Notes under the pieces: generated by a model | Databases searched by the model: none | Told to the model about the DNA's origin: nothing | The model's input: the letters and a program-made list of their open reading frames with translations, nothing else | Shown here: in pieces, positions 1 through 8,330 of the stretch | Numbering within the stretch: position 1 is the stretch's first letter | Layout: the number at the start of each line of letters is the position of its first letter | Assembly (NCBI GenBank): GCA_013054445.1 | Contig: JAAMPI010001820.1 | Location: 1-10,242, forward strand | Direction: 5' to 3' | DNA length: 10,242 nt | Origin: Cudoniella acicularis | Lineage: Eukaryota; Ascomycota; Leotiomycetes; Helotiales; Helotiaceae | Translations under genes and position numbers: made by a program

Positions 1-957
1 ACCTACCTTCAAACCTCTGCGTCTCAGCCAACAACTGGTCCCCCCCACAAGCCACCATAAAAATCCTCTCCGGCAACGCTTCTTTCAAAATTTCATCCGG
101 GGCGAGTGCAGGACTTAGTAAAGGGTTTGTTAAATGGATGTTCGACCTATGGTTGGGTCCCAGATACGCTTCATCGAAGATCTTGAATAATAAAGGGGGG
201 ATAACGGGTATCAAATCCGGATTACTCGCGTCTTTCTCCTCCCTACTCAAACTCTGGTCGCAACTCCCGTAAAACACCACAAGACTAACAAACCTCCCCC
301 TTTCTATCCACTCCTCCAACCTTCCCTCTTTCTTCCTCCTTTCCAACTCCTGAAAAAGGCGTATAGCAACCGTATAGCAGAAATTCCCACCCCCGCTAAA
401 GCCAGAGAAAGACGTGAGGGAAATATCGAGGGAATATTCGTCAGCGTGTTCCCACAGCCACAAGACGGCGGAAACGCAGTCTTCGATTCCGGTGGGGAAG
501 GGAAAGGAGGGTGCGAGACGGTAGTTGATGCTTGCTACTACGGCATTGGTGGAGGTTGTTACTGCTGTGGCCCAGCGGGCGTCGTCGCGAGCGTCTGCTA
601 ACTAATTAGTGCCGCGTTTTATTTTTTGAAGAGGGGGGGAGGAATGGGTTACTTACGGCCGATGGTGAAGCCGCCGCCGTGGAAGTTGATAAGCAGTGGA
701 TGTTTTTCTTTATTTGTGTTTGTGTTTGCGTTTGTGCTTCTCTTCACGGATGGAGATTTCTCAGGCAAAGTATAAGAAGGCGGAGCATAAAACAAGATAT
801 CAAACGACCCTGGGACCGGCGAAACAGTTGACTTTATTCGCCACTTGAAAGAGACGCGCTGCGGAAGTGGATGCGAGAAGTAGAGGTCGAAGAGGGTGAA
901 GAATGATTGGATTGTACGAAAGAAGAGTGCTTGGAGATGGAGTGTGAATCTTGCCAT
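1..957 (-). CDS. Alpha/beta hydrolase, HSL-type (Abhydrolase_3), 3' end outside window
   Basis: Exon 1 is 957..657 and exon 2 is 594..1, still open at the edge; 298 residues are visible. The 62-nt intron (656..595) begins GTAAGT, has a CTAAT branch site and ends CAG; joining in phase 1 gives HGGGFTIGHARDDARWA. Visible motifs are the oxyanion-hole HGGG (residues 93-96), the nucleophile elbow SGFSGGGN with Ser167, and CGGD with the likely catalytic Asp286; the His should lie beyond base 1. The family (hormone-sensitive-lipase-like, PF07859) hydrolyses carboxyl esters; the substrate cannot be read here. Residues 5-27 are hydrophobic and could anchor the protein to a membrane. The ATG at 957 follows a run of A and fits fungal start context. 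The elbow has Phe where many relatives have Asp (GDSAGG), which fits the fungal subgroup I recall with a DDARW segment after HGGG. Family certain, function open. Confidence 0.9.
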
Positions 958-1087
958 TTTTTGAAAACTACTTTTCAATGAACGAAAGTATAAGCGGAAA
1001 TAAATTTATGCCCAGACATTTTTTTTTTCTAGGTAGTAAGTACGTAGGGAGTTGAAAATTTTCCAAATGAAGTGCGACACCATGGGG

Positions 1088-1095
1088 TTTATATA
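1088..1095 (-). promoter_or_regulatory. TATA-like box of the hydrolase gene
   Basis: TATATAAA on the minus strand, about 130 nt upstream of the hydrolase ATG. Position and sequence fit a fungal TATA element. The surrounding TTTATATATAAAA is nearly symmetrical, so orientation is assumed from the neighbouring gene. Confidence 0.4.
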
Positions 1096-1452
1096 TAAAA
1101 GTTCCGTGAACCCGTGGTCTCGGAAACATATCCACAGAGCGGCGTGACTTCACCCCGCAACCATTAATTACATTATTAATCCGGTACGTGATGAGACAAA
1201 ACGACGAAGTATGAATAATTCTTATAAATCGATCGTAAGAGCTTCTGTGAAATAATCCATAGAAATTCCTTATTCTATTTTATGTTCCTAGAGTAAGATT
1301 CTGTACGAAAGTGTTTGTTGTGGTATTGATCCCAGCGTCGCTTAATTTACCACCCCCTTTTCGATCAACACCTTATCCATTTTCCCCGCTTTCCCTCTAA
1401 AAAGGTTATAACCTATAACCAACAAACCGCACAACAAAACCCGTACAACAGC
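1096..1452. other. Intergenic stretch, no gene seen
   Basis: Moderately AT-rich DNA between the start of the hydrolase gene and the 3' end of the Cys-rich remnant, both on the minus strand. It should hold the far promoter of the hydrolase gene. I see no open frame with family resemblance, no RNA gene and no repeat. Confidence 0.5.
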
Positions 1453-2170
1453 CTAGATCCCAGGCGGAAAAGGACAAAAATCCGAATCACAAGTCTCCGC
1501 ACCCATACACCAAAACTGATAACAAGACGCTAGTAGCGTACACTACACATCACAAACACAGGTATGAGCATCCCACCCCCCTTTCCCATTTACCCTTCTT
1601 CAAATCAAAAATTCAAAAGCCTAAAAAAAAATAGATGTACTACATTTCTACACTCCCTGCAATTATAAGAATCTGAACTACTCTCCGTCTGGCAACTAGG
1701 CGAAATCGTACCCTTGTATTCGCACGCTGCCCAGCCGGCTTTACAAGTTTCCACGACGCAAACACCGGCGGAGCATTCAGGGTTAGTGTTTGGGAGGGAG
1801 CAGGCACTGCCGCAGATGCCGCAGTTAGAGATGTTGGTGAGGTGGTTGGCGCATGTTCCGGTGCAGGGAATTAGGGGTGGGGTGCAGGTGATGGGAGATG
1901 GGGGATGGGGTTTGGTTGTTGATGTTGAGGGGGATGAGGAAAGGATAGTGATGTAAAAGGCGTCGGTGATGGTGTTAGGCTGTTAGCAAGAAGGGTGATA
2001 CTATCCACCACTGTTCTTGTGGATAATTCGCTCAAAATCGAGGTGACGGTTATTATTTAAATAGAGCAACAGGATGTTGACGCGGCGGTAACTGTTCTAA
2101 CAGAACATGAGGAACTCGTCTTAGAGGATACCGATATAGCCGTAGAAACAGAAGTAACTATAACGGTTTT
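1453..2170 (-). pseudogene. Degenerate Cys-rich secreted-type protein
   Basis: Three coding-looking pieces lie on the minus strand. Piece A (~2170..1990) is Ser/Thr/Val-rich (for example SVSTAISVSSKTSSS) and is interrupted by a TAA at about 2055. Piece B (1982..1644) is open for 113 codons in another frame: a Pro/Ser/Thr linker, then a Cys core with CTGTCANHL, NCGICGSAC, CSAGVCVVETC and GWAACEYKG. Piece C (1542..1453) gives SCYQFWCMGAETCDSDFC and then PFPPGI and a stop. The NCGxCGxxC pattern is common in fungal extracellular Cys-rich proteins. B and C could join through a 101-nt intron (1643..1543, GTAGTA...GTGTAG), but the donor is weak and other junctions fit. No start codon or signal peptide can be found; upstream DNA is the AT-rich tract. 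I read this as a gene that lost its N-terminal part. A live gene with unusual introns is less likely. Confidence 0.5.
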
Positions 2171-2171
2171 C

Positions 2172-2400
2172 AGTAGAAATATAGAATAAGAGAATAAAGA
2201 AAGNAAAAGAAATCTTTTTTAAAAAAAAAAACTTTAACTATAGAAAATATAACTAGGCGATAATTTAATAAAATATCTTACTATTAAATAATAAATTATT
2301 CTCTTTTAAAACTTTGAACTTATTTCTTTTTTTAAATTTCTTTTTTTATTTTATAATTTTATAAAAATAATTTAATACTATATAAACAGTTAAAACTAAT
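2172..2400. repeat. AT-rich, RIP-like tract
   Basis: From 2221 to 2400 only about 21 of 180 bases are G or C by hand count, far below the flanks. The stretch is long runs of A and T with abundant TpA, as expected of old repeats mutated by RIP, but no transposon coding sequence survives. It contains an ambiguous base (n) at 2204, so the assembly here is imperfect. A simple low-complexity spacer is the alternative. Confidence 0.45.
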
Positions 2401-2402
2401 AA

Positions 2403-2445
2403 ACTCCTCGCTATTATAACAAAGGCTATAGCGCTAAAGAGGAGT
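2403..2445. repeat. Imperfect hairpin at the edge of the AT-rich tract
   Basis: ACTCCTC (2403-2409) and GCTAT (2410-2414) pair with ATAGC (2428-2432) and GAGGAGT (2439-2445), giving an inner 5-bp and outer 7-bp stem separated by a one-sided GCTAAA bulge. It may be a terminal or internal remnant of a decayed repeat. No function is assigned. Confidence 0.35.
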
Positions 2446-2579
2446 AGGGTAATAGATTTCCTTAGTATTGTTTTTCACAACTATTTATTACTTGAATCTC
2501 CTAGCCTACTTAGCCACAAAACTGTTGCATTCTGGAGGCGAGCGCGAGTGTCGTGTATAGCCTTTCATTGAACACCAAA

Positions 2580-2824
2580 ATGCAATTTAGAAGGGATGCA
2601 TGTGGAGGGTCTTTCTTATCGTATGCTACCCACCCCCGCGCGCCCCCTCCCCCTTCCATCCTCCAAGGGGAAGGAAAAGAGACAGTACTAACCGTTTTAG
2701 TTGTCCAGTCTCACTAACAGTCTCGCAGAAAAGCCGAGAAGTGAGACGTCTTGCTCATGATCAGTCATCAGCTATATCATCAGTAAAACTCTATTTTGCA
2801 GACCGGGAGATAAATACTCTGTAA
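2580..2824 (+). CDS. Possible small spliced gene, about 54 residues, unknown
   Basis: The support is one intron with all three signals: donor GTATGC at 2621, branch site TACTAAC at about 2686-2692, acceptor TTTTAG ending at 2700 (80 nt). An ATG at 2580 with AAA before it starts a 41-nt exon (MQFRRDACGGSFL), and the phase-2 join to exon 2 (2701..2824) stays open through LTVSQKSREVRRLAHDQ to YFADREINTL and a TAA. A GTAAGT at 2821-2826 spans the stop and could be another donor, so the gene may continue. No family is recognised. It sits between decayed sequence and the 3' side of the transporter, so it may be a remnant, a non-coding spliced transcript or chance. Confidence 0.27.
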
Positions 2825-3274
2825 GTATCAAGACTAGGAAGAAAAAATCAATCAAGAAAATTATGAAGGGAATAGAAAGGCGTAAAAATACCTCAATTGC
2901 TGTGTGAATGAACTTGGGAAAGATTCTGTTACTAGTAGAACTTCCTACAAACAATCAAAAAATAAGGCTTCGAAAGAAGTATATATGCGGATAGATTAAT
3001 AGGAAATGTCCATCTTGAACTGACTTGACTTTATATTGTTTTGCTGATGATTTCTTGCTTGATCGTGAAAGTGAGGTGGAGAGAACGCTGGGAAAAAGAT
3101 CCTCGACTACTCCGCTTCTATTCTACACCTCGGGGTCCCCCTAGGTCTCAGCCATATGCTACTTGAAGTCAAACTTGCATGAGCACTCGTAAGCTCTATC
3201 GCCGCAAAGAAAAATAATGTCAGCGCGCTATGGATATCATCGATTTGCGAATGTCTATAAATCTAAGACTGAAA
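2825..3274. other. Intergenic stretch downstream of the transporter
   Basis: This should carry the 3' UTR and poly(A) site of the minus-strand transporter. No perfect AATAAA is seen on the minus strand close to the stop. Short open frames here show no family resemblance. Confidence 0.45.
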
Positions 3275-6200
3275 CTACCACACATCAGGGCCAAAGTGCC
3301 CCCCTTCAGGAACAACTTTATAAGGACACGCATTCCAATCGCAACCCTGTTTATAAATCTCCGTTCCCCACCATTTGAAATTATCCATCCAGCCTGGATA
3401 TATAAATCCAAAGAAGACGACAACCAACCCGAACGCCAGACCTGAATCCAAGGCAGCGCTTAAAGTCATGGTATACTTTGCCCACCACGCAGTTGCTCTC
3501 TTGCGAATAACGTAGTTGAAGATGTAGCATACCACAGCCCAGACGGAGAAGTTGAGACCTGTGGCGGGAGGAATCCAGCTGAGACTGCCGAAGAGAACAG
3601 GGAGATTGATTTTGCGGACGATGTTCCCTTTTTTGTTCCGAGCGTACAGCCAGAGGATGACGGGAGCGATGGCACCAAGAGGGAAACACCATACCAGAGC
3701 ACGATATGTTGCATTTGGTCCGAAGAATTCCTGAGGGCCAACTACACCCCAAAGGATGCTACCGTTGAAGTGAACACGGGCCAGAGGGCATACGAAACCA
3801 TTGATTGCCTCGGGTGTGCAGATATTTGGTACGTTCGCAAACATCCAATTCAGGACGAAAATTTGGGTGATGGAAGAAACGATCGTCGCAACCATTTGAA
3901 CAGAGAACAAAATTCGCGGAGGAATCTTCATATAGTGTCCAAGTTTGAGATCGGCGGAGAATTTGATGCCTTGTGCTGAGGATATATAACCATAAGTAAC
4001 GAAGACCATATTTGCAACGGGGCGACCTGGAAATACTGCTCCACAAACAAGTTGGCAGATGAGGTAAATGCTACTATGTTGATTGGTAATAGCCATGACA
4101 ATGCCGATTGGGATGAAGAGAATCGCGCAGATTCCGAGTGCGAGGAGTAACCCATACCAAGGTAGGTAGACAGGGTAACTGGGAAAATTAGTTATGTCAA
4201 GACAAGGCCTTGGGCAACTCACTACTCGACAACAAACATCCCAACGGCAGTCATGCTGACGAATGTCAATAGATACCAACTCAGGGGCGCATCCTTATAT
4301 TTCTTCATCAAACGATTGTGGACATCTTCTTGACTGATAATATTGTCCATCTGCGAGTCTGACCTCGACAATCTTCTTTGGCGATGGCCGTTAGAAAGTG
4401 GTGTGGGTGGAGCGCCATTAGGAACAGCCGTGTAAGATCCTTTCGATTCTCCTTCCACTTCCTTCAAAGACGCCCGCCATTGCTTCCATATATCCTTCCC
4501 ATGCCAACAAGCCGTGTGAGATAGTAAAGATGCGAGACCGGCGAATTGAAGCCCGTAGCTCAAAACATATGTGATTGGTAAGTAAACCCTGCTGTATTTG
4601 TGGTATGCTTCGTGATCGAACAAAAAATCCGGAGTTAAAATTTTGCTGACATCATAAATATGTCCAGTGTTGTCGAAAACGGCTGATGATAATATAGGCA
4701 TGTATGATGAGAAGAATACGTTGTTGTAATATGCAATAGGCGCAATGATCCACATGACGATGACGAGGCCACCGACGACGTTCATTGCAGCCCAAAAAGG
4801 TGTGAGAAGAGGCGATCCAATATAGGCAATTTGAGCCCAATCGAATGTTACCGGGAAAAGACCCAGTCCGGAAGCGACTCCAAATAGATTGGCAACAACG
4901 ACATTCTTCGGTGCAAACCAGGTAATGACGCTGAAGTAGCTCAATGCTGGCATGAGGAGACCCGGAAGGAAATAGAATAGGAAGGCTGATACCCAAACAA
5001 CGAAGAAGAACTTCCACCTTGTGATCTTCCATCCATTGGCGACAGTATTTTCTTCTTTGTGTAACGTTGTAAACATTGCAGCAGACATCAGTGTCCCAGG
5101 CCAAATCATACCTCCTGGACGAACTAGAAATCTGCGAGTAAGACCTGCAAAGGCGTACCCAAGGATCTGTGTCGAGAGGATGAGCAGAACCTGATATGGT
5201 ATTGTGGCCTCCTGCTTGTAGAAATGGGTCTGTTCCACAATGATATCCGTTGCAAATGCAAAGCCAAACGAGACATTACTGCTGATATATACACAGCTAT
5301 GCTCCTTTTCATTCCAGGTTCCCTGGGAAAGCCATAACCGTAGCTGCCGTAAGACGCTAGGTTTTGACAAGTGTGGCCGTACCGGATTCTCGTTTTCGTC
5401 AGTCCTGTTGGAGTCATCTGAAGGCCTCCTGCTCCTTATTCCGTGTATATATTCCTCCTTGGGGTCATCTTTTCGTTTGAGGAACTGGTCCCAAAGTAGT
5501 CCTAGGGGGTGGACAAGCAAAAGTGCAATAACTGGCGTAATTGAAACGCTGGGGTATCGCAAGGAAAAGAACAGATTTGTTGAAGAGCCTAGGATGGAGA
5601 ATAGGAGGGAAAGGACCCACATGCGCGGGGTATTGATCGAGAGAGAGGTATTGTCGACCGCAGAAACCGAAGCTCGCACTTGTGGATAGGGAGAGTTATC
5701 TGGAGGGTCCAGCTCGTCGAAGGGCTCTTCCTCTTCATTTTCTTCCGTATCGTCTGTCTGTGTCTCTGAATCCGCGTGGTTATCGCTTGGCTCCGGGTTT
5801 CCAGCATTTGGAATCGGTATGCCACCCGCACTGTATCTGCTCCCCAATCCAATGTCATCTACAATGTCTTCCGGATCTCCACTGCTTTTGGCAGACTGGC
5901 TTCTCCGTTGCCGACTGCTCGATTTCCTCCGTCGAGAGCCTCCCTGCGATGGCTCCGATTCTAATTGGGAACTCTGAAGTGTCCCGCTGCTAATGGCATT
6001 CCTCAGCCTGGAACCCTTCGCCTTCCGCTTGTCTCGCCTCCGGACATCGTCGAAATCCTCCTCATCACTGTTCTCAGTGGAGGCATCTATGGGCACAGCT
6101 CCATATGACCCTGTGCCAAACCCCGGCGACGACCGCAGAAGAAGAGGTGCCTTGGACATGAGATCCGCAAGCCTTCGAAAGGGATTGAACGTTATGAAAG

Positions 6201-6447
6201 GTGTTGTGTTGCTTTGGGCTTCATCGTCGTTTTCGCTCGAATCTCGACGGTGTTTTCGAAGGAGGGCAGCGTCCGATTCGGGATCGAGCTCGTCGTCGGA
6301 GTCTTGTCGTGAGTCATGCCTGGACGGCGGTGTGCGGAGGGAGGAGAGAGGAATATCTCCTGGTGTTATAGAAGGTGGAGGAGATGTGCGTTGTCTGCCG
6401 CGCGATGCGAGACCTGCTTGGGCGTGGGATGTCGAGGACGAGGGCAT
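3275..6447 (-). CDS. Oligopeptide transporter, OPT family (isp4-like)
   Basis: Exon 1 is 6447..4223 and exon 2 is 4178..3275, together 1042 residues. The 44-nt intron starts GTGAGT, has TAACTAAT as branch site and ends CCCAG; the join restores FVVEYYPVYLPWYG. OPT proteins import small peptides, and some import glutathione or metal chelates, by proton symport at the plasma membrane. Residues 1-275 are hydrophilic, acidic and Ser-rich, presumably cytosolic. Then come NSPYPQVRASV (251-261), the first membrane span after TPRMW (from ~275), the KEH motif (381-383), TRRFLVRPGGMIWPGT (437-452), many further spans, and the family signature ADLKLGHYMKIPPR (817-830). The C terminus ends after a Trp. 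Length and motif order fit a full-length fungal OPT of the subgroup with WNxKEH rather than NPGxFxxKEH. The loop at 655-720 is Ser-rich and could be a regulatory site. The ATG context is weak (C at -3), so the start is likely, not proven. Substrate unknown. Confidence 0.95.
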
Positions 6448-6564
6448 ATGCAGCTAAAGATCATACTGCACAGTGTTGCCCCGCCAAGAGCTGCCACCGC
6501 ACAGGAGAAGCTAAAGCAAGTGGGCAGAAGCAAGGCAGAAGCAAGTACAGTGTGGCACAAAGAC

Positions 6565-6596
6565 GCAGGTGAGCAGGTGGGCAGGTGAGCAGGCGA
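6565..6596. repeat. Octamer tandem repeat, four units
   Basis: Four consecutive 8-base units: GCAGGTGA, GCAGGTGG, GCAGGTGA, GCAGGCGA. They start 118 nt upstream of the transporter ATG, so probably lie in its leader or core promoter. The length could vary between strains. Confidence 0.75.
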
Positions 6597-6864
6597 GCCT
6601 CAATAGGGGTGACGTGTGGTTGGTTGTTCGGTATGGGAATGGCTTCTTGACCACAAGAGAACGCACGACTCACCGCCAACAGATGCGCTTGTGCACTGAT
6701 GCAATGGAAGAGCCCGAAAGTTTATCTCTGCCTAGGTATGAGTTGCAGCAAGTAGCACCACTTTTGCGCTGCATCTCGTACCGGCTGCATCAGCGCAGCC
6801 AAGCTGTCTCCCACGTCAATAATCCACTCACCACTCTTGCGCACAATAGTGGGGCTGATCCGTG

Positions 6865-6959
6865 TTATCTGATCATGAGATTACGAGAAAGAGCTGCACT
6901 GGCAACTTACCCTGGGCCAACTCTTGCGCAATAGCCGCAGTTCCCGCTGCCGATGATAA
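6865..6959. promoter_or_regulatory. Two GATA-factor-type motifs (HGATAR)
   Basis: AGATAA lies on the minus strand at 6870..6865 and TGATAA on the plus strand at 6954-6959, about 420-510 nt upstream of the transporter ATG. AreA-type nitrogen regulators bind HGATAR, often as nearby pairs, and peptide transporters are often nitrogen-controlled. The motif is short and frequent by chance, so this is only a suggestion. Confidence 0.22.
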
Positions 6960-7110
6960 CAGGTATACATACGAGCACGGCCAATAAAGCACACTACCCG
7001 CGCTGACCTTTAGTCATGATCGCGTTCATGAAATGAATCCGAAGCGGCGAAGATGACCTCGGGAATCTTCATGGCCGCAGAAAGGGTGTGACGAGCCGCA
7101 CTCATCTTCG

Positions 7111-7132
7111 TTTTCATTTTCATTTTCATTTT
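7111..7132. repeat. TTTTCA microsatellite
   Basis: Three TTTTCA units and a final TTTT, directly followed after 28 bases by the left arm of the inverted-repeat element. Confidence 0.7.
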
Positions 7133-7160
7133 CGTCTCCAACTTCACTCATCTTCAGACC

Positions 7161-7412
7161 TGGGGGGCAGCCCCCAGACCCCCGTGGCTCGCTGCGCTCG
7201 GGAGTCATCATTCAATACACCTTGTCGACCTGAATGGCTCACATCTCGCTGCTCGTCCAGCGGTTCAGCTGCACCGCCGGCAGAGTTCTGACAGTATGCA
7301 CAGTTGTAGCACAACCGCAACGGCGCGGCGCAGCGTGCGAACCGGGTAACCAGAAAGTTCACCAGATGCCCTCGAGCGCAGCGAGCTACGGGGGTTTAGG
7401 GGCTGGCCCCCA
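7161..7412. repeat. 252-bp element with 40-bp inverted arms (MITE-like or paired dispersed repeat)
   Basis: The left arm (7161-7200) and the reverse complement of the right arm (7412..7373) match at 36 of 40 bases; the shared core includes CCCCCGT-GCTCGCTGCGCTCG with one variable base. Three of the four differences are transitions. Each arm also folds on itself: CTGGGGG-GCAG-CCCCCAG on the left (7160-7177) and GGGGC-TG-GCCCC on the right. The 172 bases between the arms hold no recognisable coding sequence. I see no target-site duplication at the outer ends. A non-autonomous inverted-repeat element or two opposite copies of a small GC-rich dispersed repeat would both explain it. Confidence 0.6.
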
Positions 7413-8330
7413 TGAAAGAGACGAAGCTCGTGGTAACCATCGCGAGAAGTTTCTTAACGTGGCAGTCTCGATGGAAGATGAAGCTGCCGGTAAGCATTGG
7501 CACAGACTCCTCATCAACAGGCACGGCTGTGGGGAAGAGCCTGGTTGACGACTAAACGAACCACACCATCACTCCTCCTCCTCCTCCTCCTCCAAGACTC
7601 GTCACCTCGTATATGTCCGTATGCCTCCGTATATCTCCCGCACTTGTGTACGTAGAAGGTACTTCCTTAGCAACTGCGCGTAGTTTCAGCGTCAAAGGAC
7701 CAAAGAAACGCCACGAGACAGAGCAGAACACCGCCAGCCTGGCGCCCACCATACCTCAATGCATGCAGTGCAACACGTCGTCCGCCCATTCATCGCCGGC
7801 TGCATCGCGCCCACACTACATACCACGCCAGATTGAGCGTCATGACAGATCCTCGCCGCTATGACTGAGGCTCTTGAGACGAAAGCGGTCGGCGTCGCGA
7901 TCCGCAACGATCCGCATGGCGTGCATCTCAGGTGTTTGGGGTGCGCTGGGGTGTGTTGATGCTCCCTCATTGGCTAGGCGCATCTTCAAATGTGACACTT
8001 CCCTCCTTCAGCGAGGCTGTGGCAAGCGATCCCGCGTCTCTAGGACTCTCTCCCCCATTCCGCCTCATTACATACCTCGAGAAGTCGGCGAACGGCCCCT
8101 CAATGCAACCACATTTTCTATCCTGCAGCTTTAGCGATCCAACGAATGGCTATGAATATCTTCTCTGCGTCCCAACTGCATCCCCCCTTGAAATTAATCG
8201 ATCTCACCCAGGGTAATCACCTCTTTTCTGGGAATCAGCCCAACTTCGTCGCCTACCAAGGCACCATCCATCTTTCTTCCTATATGTTTTTGGCCCTGTC
8301 CACTTTCTGTCCTTACCCTTCAATGTCGAA
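7413..8330. other. 5' region of the Cys-rich membrane protein gene, no gene seen
   Basis: About 0.9 kb without a convincing gene. Open frames of 60-100 codons occur on both strands but have Arg/Ser/Pro-rich, family-less translations typical of GC-rich non-coding DNA. A CCAAT box lies on the minus strand at 7973..7969. The last ~100 bases before the ATG are pyrimidine-rich, as is usual near fungal transcription starts. Confidence 0.45.
7572..7593. repeat. CTC trinucleotide microsatellite
   Basis: About seven uninterrupted CTC/TCC units, 22 bases, in non-coding DNA. Confidence 0.75.

Larger units (their letters stand above)
6448..7160. other. 5' region of the transporter, no gene seen
   Basis: Leader and promoter side of the minus-strand transporter. 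Open frames on both strands are short and without recognisable composition or motifs. A weak hairpin joins TGCGCTG and CAGCGCA around 6765-6798. Separate entries cover the octamer repeat and the GATA sites. Confidence 0.45.

Noticed and set aside
958..978. Longer N terminus for the hydrolase from 978
   Set aside because: The codon at 978..976 is TTG, not ATG; the ATG at 957 has good context.
3230..3445. Plus-strand open frames opposite the transporter
   Set aside because: They are shadows of the minus-strand coding sequence; the minus strand carries the recognisable OPT motifs.
3275..4279. A separate 334-residue transporter fragment as its own gene
   Set aside because: It is exon 2 of the OPT gene; the 44-nt intron with GTGAGT, a TAACTAAT branch site and CCCAG joins it exactly in frame, and its first residues are intron-derived.
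5993..6457. Plus-strand 154-codon open frame over the transporter's N-terminal region
   Set aside because: It is the antisense of a Ser/Arg-rich, low-complexity coding stretch and has no independent signals.
7330..7350. GGTTCGCACGC on the minus strand resembling a tRNA T-arm
   Set aside because: No matching acceptor stem, D-arm or anticodon arm could be laid out around it.
7420..7500. Imperfect 24-bp direct repeat (GACGAAGCT... and GATGAAGCT...) 57 bp apart
   Set aside because: Only 17 of 24 bases agree, which is weak and not supported by a third copy.
7234..7548. Plus-strand open frame of 104 codons in the divergent intergenic region
   Set aside because: It runs across the right inverted arm, has no family resemblance or start context, and its Arg/Gly/Ala-rich translation is what GC-rich non-coding DNA gives.
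7814..8080. HYIPR encoded twice in the same frame (7814 and 8066) with differences mostly at third codon positions
   Set aside because: The match is only five residues, stops interrupt the frame between them, and no larger similarity surrounds either copy.
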